Assembly (NCBI GenBank): GCA_033439765.1
Contig: JAULSN010000006.1
Coordinates: 496,001-560,000 of the forward strand
Origin: Lasiosphaeria ovina
Lineage: Eukaryota > Ascomycota > Sordariomycetes > Sordariales > Lasiosphaeriaceae
Length of the DNA: 64,000 nucleotides
Reading direction: 5' to 3'
In this document: positions 55,574-64,000 of the stretch, piece after piece
Position numbering within the stretch: the stretch's first letter is position 1
Layout: every line of letters begins with the position of its first letter
Program-made: the position numbers and the translations under genes
The notes under the pieces: model-generated
Database searches by the model: none
Seen by the model: only the letters and a program-made list of their open reading frames with translations
Told to the model about the DNA's origin: nothing

Positions 55574-57986
55574 CTAATCGATTTTAATCGCCCTGCAAAA
55601 TAGAAAAGAAAAAAGTTAGTAAACAATCCACTGAGACGCTACACAGTTCCAAAAACAGAAAAGGAGAGGAGTGGGAAAAAGGGGACGAGAAAAAGAAATA
55701 GAGACAAAAAGGAAAAAGAAAAAGACTCACCCATAAATCCTGCGCACAAACGCATAGGCGGCCAGGAACCCGACCGTACCGGTAAGCAGGCCATAGACGC
55801 AGCAGGCCATGAAGGAGTAGCAAAAAAACAACAAACTGCTCAGGAAGCCCGAGATGTGCAGCCGGGCAAAGAAGTACCACACGCTGTACACAAACACCCA
55901 CAGGGCGCTGCCGCCACCGACGAAAAAGCTCTGCCACCACCAGTGGTGGTTCTCGGCGCACAGCTGCAGGTAGATGGCGACGACAGTAACCTCGGCGACG
56001 GCGCACACCAGGATGGCCGACACGACGGCTAGGAAGCCGAACACGTAGTAGTAGCCGCTCTTGTCCTGCCAGACCGACTGGAAGACGAAGAGGAGCTCGA
56101 TGAAGATGACGGCGAACGGGATCAGGCCCGCGAGCAGCACCGTCCGCAGCGCGTGCCACCACGTCTGCCGCCCCGCCGCGGCCGGCCCCGTGCGCCGCGC
56201 GCCGCCGGTGCTGGTCTTGGTCGGGTGCTCCCACGCGCCGGCGCGGGCGAAGCCGTACCACGAGCCGACGTAGACCAGCGGCAGCTGCACGCACAGCCAG
56301 AGAGCAACAACGGCGACGAGGGTGCCGAAGGGGATGGCGGTCGACGAGGCCTGGGCCCAGACGAACAGGTTGAGGACGAATACGGCGCAGAAGCCGAGCC
56401 CGGGGAACAGCAGCGCGGTCACCACCGTGTTGCGGCGCCAGTCGTGCCCGCCGAGCGTCTTGTAGATGCGGCCCGAGAAGTAGCCCGACAGCACGCCCGC
56501 GAACACGAACAGCCCGACGCCGAAGCTGATGAAGCCGCCGCGGAAGCTCGGGTTCAGCACCCCGAGCGCGCTGAGCAGCACCAGCCCGACCGCCATGAAC
56601 AGCAGCTGCGTGCCCGACCCCACGAGCGGCGCCAGCAGGTGGCCGTGCTGCGGCGGCCGGAACACCTCGCCGTGCAGCAGCTTCCAGCCCGTCACGTCCT
56701 CGAGCGCCTCGCCCTCGTCGTCATCGTCGTCGTCGTCGCCGTCGTCGTCCTCGGACAGGTGACCGCCGCTGCCGACCTGGTCCAGAAGCCCGGGGGTCTT
56801 CTCCAGCTTGAGCTTGCGCCGCAGCAGCCGCACGCCCTGGCCCTCCTCGGCTGCCGCGTCCCTGTAGCCCTTGATGTCGGTCCGGATGGTCTTGGTGAGG
56901 ATCATGAGCACGACGCCCGTGAGCAGCCCGCAGATGAAGAGCGAGTTCACGATGGCCAGCCAGTGGATCTTGGAGCCCTCTTCCTGGTTCACAAAGTACA
57001 GGTCCCACCGCCGGTTCCACTCGATCGAGTTGTCCTCGCGCCAGTACACCGCGTACGAGTAGGGGATGGTCAGCTTGTCGCCGTCTTCGGCGCTGCTGCT
57101 CGAGTGCGCATGCGCCGCCGCGCTAGACGAACCAGTAGCCAGCGTCCCGTTGGACGGCAAAAGCAGCTCGAACCCCCCATCAATGTTCTGCAGGTCCGCT
57201 GGGCAGCCGTCCGACAGCCTCTTGTTCCCCGGCCCGATGCTCTTGGCGTACACCTCGAACCCGACCACGACCCTGCCGCCCGCGTCGCCGGCCTTTCCCG
57301 GGGCCTTGCGGTATACCATGACGATGGTGTGGTGGTTGTTGAGGAAGAAGCGCGGGCGCTCGGCCGAGTGGTCGGCCTCGCCGAGCTTGAAGCCGGCGGC
57401 GTAGTACTTGTGCTTCTTGTCGACGGTCACGAAGCTCGTGGCGCCAGGCAAGTTGTCGACGATCCACTCGACCACGTAGCCGTCCTCGACCATCTGGCGG
57501 GCGCGCTCCAGGTCGCCGCGGCCGACGGCGCGGCTGCACAGCACGGCGCACTTGGTGTCGCGCCGCATGGCCAGCTCGACGTCGGACACGACGATGCGGT
57601 CGCCGCGCAGCACCTCGCCCAGGTTGAGCGGGATGCTCTGCCCGCTGAGCAGACCCGAGCTGAAGTGGCGCTGGCCCGTCGGCGGGCACACGAACGGCAG
57701 GTCGAAGTAGGCATACTGCAGCTGCGTGTTGTCCGAGTACACCTTGTTGACCAGCAGCGGTATCGGCTCGTTTTCCTTGTAGCTCTTGACGGACCAGCCT
57801 GTTTTTGGAGGGGGGGGGGGGGTGGGGGGTTCAGTGGTCTGCTCCAATCTAATGCGCCGGAGCAGAGGGATGTGAGGGGGAGAGATGCAGCTTACCGGGA
57901 ATGTAGAATGCATTGGCGGCCCGGCACAGAACCAGGACAAGTAAGGCCCACGACCACAGGAACCCGGTCCTCGTGGAACGATCCAT
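55574..57986 (-). CDS. Transmembrane 9 superfamily (Emp70/nonaspanin) protein
   Basis: Three exons, 57896-57986, 55731-57798 and 55574-55592 (19 nt), give 725 aa. A signal peptide (MDRSTRTGFLWSWALLVLVL...) ends at ANA, followed by the luminal start FYIPG|WSVKSYKENEPIPL and YSDNTQLQYAYFDLPFVCPP, hallmarks of the family. Later come SIEWNRRWDLYFVN and the nine membrane segments (VNSLFICGLLTGVVLMILTK onward). An acidic cytosolic loop (EDDDGDDDDDDDEGE) lies after the first. The micro-exon supplies the C-terminal AIKID, matching the KXD/E Golgi-retention signal of the family. Nonaspanins act in the Golgi/endosome system in membrane-protein sorting and adhesion. Reading past the exon-2 donor gives an immediate TGA. 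Intron 1 (57799-57895) carries a C13 run on the transcript strand. Confidence 0.95.
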
Positions 57987-59005
57987 TGTGTGTGTTTGCG
58001 CTTGTACGTGTGTGCGTGTGCGTGTGCGTGTGCGTGTGCGTGTGCGTGTGCGTAGATGGCGCGTTACGCGCGCGTGTGGCTGGTGTCGTTCCTCCTCCGA
58101 GCCCGGTCGTCTAGACGTCCGCAGGGCTGAATAAGAACCTAAGTTTGCTTTCGGGCTCGGCTCATGCAGCTGTCATGGAAGTGCAGGCTGCAGTCGAGGG
58201 ATGTGAGATATACCCCGGGTTTCCGGTGAAGCGAGGGAGGGTCTCTGGTTTCTTTCCCACGTTTCGAGAAGGATGCGACGTATTTTTGGGAGGGGGGTTG
58301 CGGCTTTCGTCGCTCGGAATCGTTGGTTCGTCGTGTGCCGACTTGGCGGTGTTAGACACTTGCTTTTGGTCCCGTTATCCCCAGCGGCGCGTTTGCTTTG
58401 AGGTGGTTGGTGCAACGAATGGAACTGGCAGCGAGTGCCACACAGTCGAGGCACTGCAGAGAGCGAGATGGGTCGGGGGTGGGAAACCGGCGGCCAGATG
58501 GGATGGGGATGGGTTGGAGCGATGTCGTCGTTGGCAACGACTGGATCGTCCAAGATCGGCCGTGAACTAAGGTACATACAAAATAGCCCAGCTAGGCAAG
58601 GTAAGCTACTGCGTAAGAAGCTAAGGTCCGTGCGCCCCAACCTCAGGCTACCTGAGGTAGTTCTAGGTGCCTATAAATACTTGGCAGCGTCAAGCCAACC
58701 CGTTCGGTTTTCACTTGGTGTTGGGGTTTGCGCAAACGCGTGTGTTCTTATTGTGCTGCATCAGTTTGCGAGGCGGTAAGGTACAGGTGTTCAAGATGCC
58801 TTTTCCCCGAGTCATCAAATGCCCGCCTCCCACCATCCCGGGCGGCCGTCACCGGATTGGAACCCGGGGAATCTGCCTCATTGTCGGTATGCTCCCGCGG
58901 ATAGCCCGCTACAAAGGCACGCTACGGCCCAGCATAGTTAGCGTGTTATAGCGCCCAGCTACCCCAGATCCAAGTTCACCTCACTAAGGTAATGGATAAA
59001 TACAA
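57987..59005. promoter_or_regulatory. Upstream region of the TM9SF gene
   Basis: This is about 1 kb with a GTGTGC microsatellite at 58009-58053 in the leader of the TM9SF gene. No gene is recognised. It runs up to the inverted-repeat relative at 59006. Confidence 0.45.
58009..58053. repeat. GTGTGC microsatellite in the TM9SF leader
   Basis: Seven or so tandem GTGTGC units start about 25 nt upstream of the TM9SF ATG (57986), so they lie within its 5' leader. The same unit recurs at 54868-54906 in the spacer downstream of this gene. Confidence 0.75.
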
Positions 59006-59205
59006 TCCAATCCCTGAAATGTTTGTTAGTGGGGGGGTTTCTAAGATTTGAAAGGCCTCGGTAATTTACAGCTTGCCCTGAAGGTTTTTCGCCGAGGGAG
59101 GTAGCCGTTATTAGGATCCCTATTGTAGAATCTTGGAGGCCTTTCTCTGTACTAGAAATACCTATCAAAGGCTTACCTAGCCGGTGTGTTTCCTGTGATC
59201 TTTAC
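59006..59205. mobile_element. Diverged, truncated relative of the MITE at 9183 (copy B)
   Basis: About 200 bp align in the same orientation with 9185-9385. Shared blocks in order are ATCCCTGAAATGTTTGTT (copy A ATCTCTGAATGTTTGTT), AAGGTTTTTCGC, ATCCCTATT, TAGAATC/TATAATC, CTTTCTCT and AGCCGGT/GGCCGGT. Many differences are transitions, with copy A being the AT-richer. The right terminal repeat is missing here. Confidence 0.65.
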
Positions 59206-59275
59206 TATTCAACCTCGGTTCGAGGTGTAGAGGTCATGATGCCATCATGCCTTTTTTCAGGCGTCGTCCCCCAAA

Positions 59276-59878
59276 TCAGTGGCCGGTCTGGATGAAGCCG
59301 AGACGTGGACCGTCCGTCTCTTCATCCGCCAACGCCAACGACGGCTGGTCAATATTTATCTCATCAAGCTCGGCCTTGTCGTCGCCTATTCTACCCAGGA
59401 CATTGTCTAGCCCAGCCGACGCATGCTGTCAACTATTGCATGGCAGCAGCATGTCCTGCCGGGCGGCCATCGAAAGAAGCCACCCAAGACCGGAAAGAGT
59501 TGCCACGATGTCGTCTCGCACTTCAAGATTCCGTGACAAGCCCGCATCGAGACGACCAGTACTAACTGACATGTCGAAGCCCCACAAGTGGAATCGCTCT
59601 GCCTCGTTTCGAGTCTCTTCTCCCAGGGTAGAGCCGGCTGAAGTTTCTGGCTGAGCACCGGATGTCGTAGTATAACGAGTAGCGCTGAATAACAGTTTTG
59701 AGATTGCGTCAACGAGGTCCGCTATAGGATTGCCAGGACTCTTATGTTGCCTCTTGGTCTTGTTCACCGAGTTGTGGCGTCGCAAGCCGACACGGCCATT
59801 ACCAAACATATCCATCTTACAACTATCGCGGTATGGTATGACCACTTGGTTTGCCCTTGAACGTTCATCTCCATCCAC
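59276..59878 (-). pseudogene. Broken fragment of a fungal accessory protein
   Basis: A minus-strand frame from about 59878 to a stop at 59276 is cut by one in-frame TGA at 59429-59431. Before that stop the protein has a block, RFHLWGFDMSVSTGRLDAGL, with a preceding LVDAISKLLFSA helix. It resembles the N-terminal R-F-x-L-W-G region found in many fungal NACHT/ankyrin or C2H2-like accessory proteins. This comparison is from memory and tentative. After the stop the frame goes on with HASAGLDNVLGRIGDDKAEL and an acidic tail. An acceptor-like AAAACAG sits just upstream of 59878, so an earlier exon may have existed. The rest of such proteins is absent. Confidence 0.4.
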
Positions 59879-60178
59879 TGTTTTGAGAGATGGTGTTAGG
59901 CGCGAGAGCCGGGCTTGGCACGAGGCTGCGCTCTCAACTCAACCCTGCGAGCGGCTGAATTTGCTCTTGCCCTGATCTGGACCAGGAGCTGGACCAGGAG
60001 CTGGAAGTCGCCCTCTGTGACGATATGACAAATCCCCATGTTGGGAGAAAGCCGACTCTGCAAAGCCTAGTTCTAGACAAGTTGAGTTGTTTGGGGTGTC
60101 CGGTGTCCGCCGCCAACACTCAACGCCATGCCATTGTTATCATCTACGTCCGGCGATCAATGATACGAAGCTGCAATT
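59879..60178. other. Spacer between two broken divergent genes
   Basis: This is 300 bp between the minus-strand fragment and the plus-strand DUF7580-like sequence. A GGACCAGGAGCT direct repeat lies near 59,980-60,003. No gene is seen. Confidence 0.45.
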
Positions 60179-62030
60179 ATGGCCGAATTCGCAGTGGCAA
60201 CGGTTCTGGCCGTCCTTCCTCTCGTGCTCAGCGCCTTCGACCAGTATGCCGAGATGGCCACAAATTTCAAAACCGTCTCGCACTACTCTTCCGAGTTGAG
60301 GGAGCTGGACCTTGTCATGAGAACCCAGAACTGGCCCGGGAACTCGTCTTACAACGAGGCCATATCCTGCTGGACGGGCTCGAGCTCAGCAACGCTCACC
60401 TGGGTCGACTGAAGAACGTGTGGGACGGGTTTGACCTCTGGAACCCTGCACTGCTGCAAGTGAATTCATCCATAGACTCGATATACCAAAAACTCGAATA
60501 AGCTGCACCCGCCAGCTGGACAGGTGGCTCCCGTGAGTCTACTCGTCTGAAATCAGGGACACAGCCACTAATATGTTGTTACTCCCAACAACAGGGGGGG
60601 GGTATCATACAGTTTACCAGAAAGGTCAAGCTGTCCCTGGCCAAAACGGAGCTTAAGAAGATGATTCAGAACCTTCGGGACTCGGTCAGCGACTTCAAAA
60701 CGCTGAGCAGCCAGATCCGCGCCAGAATCGGGTCAACGAGAACCCACCCTCGAGACCATTCGGCAACACTCGAGGCACCAAAAGCCGAGCCGAAGAGCCT
60801 AGAAACCTATCGTCGAATCCGTGCAGCCTCGTCCAAGCTGTACGACATCATGCGCTGCTCCTGTGTCTCGCACCATCGCCACCTTATCAGCACTAGCCTG
60901 CTAGACCACGCTGCGTTGCAGCAAAACCCGCAAAAGGCCGTATTTAGCCTTGCCATTAGCTCCTTTCACCACAGCAATCCAGACCCCACGAAGTCCATCA
61001 TACTCGAGGTCGAGTCTGTGAGCCTGCAAACTCGGGGCCAGCCCCGAGGCTTCTTCAACCTTGTGCCATGAACAGCTCGCCCGGCCTGGAAGAGCCAAGG
61101 GGCGGTGATGAACGCTGTTTTCCAGCACCGCCAGGCTGCTGCTCTAGCCAGCAGGCCAGGGCCGGCGGACCAGAAGGCATCGACCTTCTCGGTGCGCTTA
61201 CTCTCTCCCCAGGTTAGAGATGAGCGAGTATCAGACCCAGCATCCCATCCCTCCCATGGTGCTACCGCATCAGATGGATCCCGACCCGGTCAAGACATGG
61301 AAATCACCGGCGACATGTGCCGCCGCCTCGAGGAACTAGTCGGCTCGGACCAGACGTCCAAAAGATACATACGTGGCCCCGACGACCACGGCTTCGAAGT
61401 GCGGCCGCACAGAAGAGGGTCCTGGGGGGGTACAACGGTCGCTGGCAGAAATAATCTCGTCCATGTCGCAGGCCGACGGGACAATGCGGCGGGTCCCTTG
61501 GAGCTCGCTCGCAAGCCTTGCCGGCTCTCTGGCCCACGCCGTTCTCCAGTATCACTCGACGCCCTGGCTGCCCGGGACCTGGAAGAGCCACGACGTGGCC
61601 TTTTTTCGATCCTCTAGAGCAGCAGACGCCGCCTTTCATCCCAGGAAGCGTGTCTCTGTCATCACCCTACCTCATGACCGACTTCTTCGCAGACAATACA
61701 CAGCAGCAGCAACGAGCAGACCCGCGCCAGATGCACACACACACACTCCTGCCGACACCGGTAGACAGCACCACTAACCCAGCGATGCGCGAGAGTCTGA
61801 GCGCCGGCACGGCGAGGAACGAGATGCTCTTCCACCTCGGCGTCGTGCTGCTCGAGCTGCGCGACCGCATGGGGCTCAAGTACTGCCGCATCGTGCACAA
61901 GTGCCTGGCCTGCGACTTCGGCCTGGGCGAGGACAACTTTGCCGACGCCGACCTGCAGGGCGCCTTCCTGGTCGACGTCGTCGTGGCCCTCGAAAGGGCC
62001 GAGCAGGTCCTCCGGGAGCTGGACATGTAA
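60179..62030 (+). pseudogene. DUF7580-like fungal gene with several frame breaks
   Basis: Pieces of one protein can be followed across all three frames: MAEFAVATVLAVLPLVLSAF from 60179; LARELVLQRGHILLDGLELS in a second frame; after a plausible intron (60533-60594) FTRKVKLSLAKTELKKMIQN...; then SLAEIISSMSQADGTMRRVP with LQYHSTPWLPGTW; and finally NEMLFHLGVVLLELRDRMGL with LACDFGLGEDNF to the stop at 62030. The order matches fungal DUF7580 proteins (hydrophobic N-terminus, SLxEIL and STPWL blocks, LGVVLLEL C-terminus). Breaks: a shift near 60318-60340; a shift near the A5 tract at 60488-60502; an in-frame TGA at 61069-61071; a shift at the G7 run near 61424-61430; a shift at the T6 run near 61601-61606. 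Function of the family is unknown. Homopolymer breaks could be sequencing errors; the TGA and first shift are harder to dismiss. Confidence 0.6.
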
Positions 62031-64000
62031 GCACGCAAAAAAATCCGTGACCCGCCGACCCCGTGTCGTGGTTTTGAAGAAAAAAGCGGGCTTTTTTTTT
62101 TTTGTGGGTTGGCAACCGCGCCGTCAATCGTGTGAGCAGGCGCAGGCTTTGTGTGTGTTGTGGTCTGAGGTGAGACTCTGCTCAGACTCAGCAAAGGCGG
62201 GCGCAGCACCCTTGTTGGCGACCGCAACTGTCGAGGGGCGGGTAGGAGCTCGAGGTTGGTTCAGTTCAGGGGGGCAAACATGACATTCGTTGCTTACACC
62301 TATTTCAGGAAGGGGCTCCTTCAGAAAAACAAAAGGGGGAGTCGGCTAGATACAGCAATGCTCTCTCACTCACCGCTCTCACCGCTGCTGTTCTGTTGGA
62401 AGAGAAAACACACCGATCCTCAGATCCCACTCGCTTTGCCCCCCCTGGCAACCAAAACATGGACGTCAGGATGACAATAGAGTCAGCTCGTCGCCCTAGC
62501 TGGGCAAATCGATTCCAGTGAGTTGGTTGTAGTAAGACACTATGGGCCACTTGCTGTTCAAAGTAGGAACCAGACCAAAACATAGATACAAGGTAGTAGT
62601 TGAATGTTTGTTGTCTCTCGGTATACCGCCTTGCCTTGCATTTGCTTTTGTCGTTCTAAACCCAAACGCGCTGCAACGCATATTGATCTCATCTTCCCCG
62701 AGAGCCCCGTCCATTTTGTGCAACTACATACTAAGAAAGATACTGGAAAAAGAAGAATAAAAATAAAGAGAGTAAGAAAATACAAAGCCACCAACGAAAG
62801 GGGGCAACATAATCACTTCGATCTCACATGCACCACTACGCTGCGCATGTACTCCGTCACGTCGGCCAGTTCCTTCTTTTTCAGCGATAGAACAGCGAAT
62901 ATCGCCCCAATTTTCATGCCCGTCCGCCCAGCCCCGTAAGAGCCCCCCTTATCTCATCGGTTTCGGTTTTCTCTTTTCTGTTTGACAGTTTCAACCTGGC
63001 TTGAGTAAGTTCCTCGAGGTACCATATACCTTACTTGACCCGACCTGACCTGACCTTGCTGTCACTTTCTCAACTTTATCAACTTGCTCTCAATCTTGCC
63101 TTACCTACATACCTACATATCTCGACAACCTATACGCGGAAAGCCCCCTGAATCGAGACGTCATGACAACACAACACTTCACTTCACAAAGTTGCTAGCT
63201 GGCCAGTCTGTCGTTCTCAATGTTCAAGTGTTCTTAATGATGTCACCTCACCGCTTCAATGCCAGTCAGCAAGCAAGGAGCAACATGATGTCAAGTCGGG
63301 GGGATTCCGCATATTGCCGCGTATAGGTATCCAAAGTAGGAAAGGCAAGGTAAGGTAAGGTACGCGAATAATAGTTGCCGATCAGCATCCCATCCCATCC
63401 CATCCTGCCATATGATATGAGCACCGTGCACGGACATACATGTCTGCACAGGTACACGGCATGTTTTTTTTCTCTTATTTGCTTCATCGGTGATATCCTA
63501 CGTACGTCAACATCCTATATATATATACACGTATATACGTACGCGGAATTGATCTCGCACGGGTACCGACATCGGTTATGGCCTTCCGTTGACGTCAGGG
63601 AGGCGGGCTGGTTGGTTTTGTGGTTGGCTGGCCGGTTAGGGATCCGTAGGTACCTAGGTTTGTTCTCGAAACCGGGGAGAGAGTGGCAGGGAAAAGTCCG
63701 AGATGATGGCCCTCGGATACATGTACCATGTCGACATTTCGGGTCCCGGAATATCCACGGGCAGACCTAGCGTGATTGGCGCTGCATTGCAAATCATTTC
63801 ATGTCTAGAAGGCTTATGGAAGTCTCTTCAACACGAGTCAGAGCAAGTAAAGACTGGCGAGATATCCGTACATCAATGTCTAAATTGTGTGATTACGGAG
63901 TATCTAGATATATCAAACACTCCAAAAGACCACCGCCACCGCAAACCATATACGTGTGTTTCTCGCTGAACCGCAAAATGCAAACTGGGTATGTTAAATC
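62031..64000. other. Intergenic to the window end, no gene seen
   Basis: This is 2 kb with only short frames lacking family character. It includes a TATATATATA stretch near 63,515 and one exact TACGGAGTA at 63894-63902. A gene starting beyond the window cannot be excluded. Confidence 0.45.

Noticed and set aside
56153..58114. 653-codon plus-strand frame antisense to the TM9SF gene
   Set aside because: It is the mirror of the GC-rich codons of a well-supported membrane protein; its translation is Arg/Ala/Val/Gln-rich without domains, and it crosses the real introns.
1..64000. CRISPR arrays, rRNA genes, bacterial operons or phage
   Set aside because: Introns, protein families and spacer structure are those of a fungal nuclear genome; no spaced identical repeats or rRNA-like blocks were seen.

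Overview
The window is nuclear DNA of a filamentous ascomycete (Pezizomycotina), most likely a Sordariomycete. Three things point there. Almost every gene has short spliceosomal introns (about 50-120 nt) with GTRNGT-type donors, CTRAC-like branch points and YAG acceptors. The proteins are fungal: a Nur1 nuclear-rim protein, a C6 regulator, a C2H2 plus fungal_trans regulator, a GH15-CBM20 glucoamylase and DUF7580-like sequence. Third, spacers are long, with CT-rich leaders. The species cannot be fixed from sequence alone.

Layout. 0.3-8.3 kb: an unrecognised acidic/basic low-complexity protein with a C-terminal membrane segment (-), NUR1 (-), V-ATPase subunit F (+, 4 exons) and NPC2 (-, 3 exons). 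8.3-12 kb: a spacer holding a 238-bp inverted-repeat element and the long leader of the next gene, which carries a 50-codon uORF. 12-14.8 kb: SET3-type PHD+SET protein (+). 14.8-18.8 kb: gene-free convergent spacer. 18.8-27.4 kb: a C6 zinc-cluster regulator (-) divergent from a 14-TM DHA2 MFS transporter (+), separated by a 3.5-kb microsatellite-rich spacer with a second inverted-repeat element. 28.5-36.3 kb, all on the minus strand: secreted glucoamylase, mitochondrial Hsp40 MDJ1, and the histone deacetylase subunit SAP30. 36.3-42.1 kb: gene-free spacer with a third inverted-repeat element. 42.1-45.3 kb: C2H2/fungal_trans regulator (+). 47.3-58 kb: F-box protein (+, 7 exons), hotdog thioesterase (-), PEX12 (+), calcineurin-like phosphoesterase (-), TM9SF/Emp70 protein (-). 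59-62 kb: a degenerate locus with a relative of the first inverted-repeat element, a broken minus-strand fragment and a DUF7580-like gene with several frame breaks. 62-64 kb: no gene seen.

Most intact genes are housekeeping genes of the endomembrane system (VMA7, NPC2, TM9SF), organelles (MDJ1, PEX12) and chromatin (NUR1, SET3, SAP30). They are not an operon-like cluster. The only pairing that suggests shared function is the divergent C6 regulator and MFS transporter, and that is inference. The less ordinary signals are: the uORF ending 4 nt before SET3; three unrelated long-TIR elements, one with a diverged second copy; long C-runs in the introns of five minus-strand genes; a TM9SF terminal micro-exon that alone encodes the KXD sorting signal; six exact copies of the 9-mer TACGGAGTA, all in spacers; and the broken locus at 59-62 kb. 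Exon boundaries were assigned by hand from frame, splice consensus and family similarity remembered from general knowledge. No database search was run.
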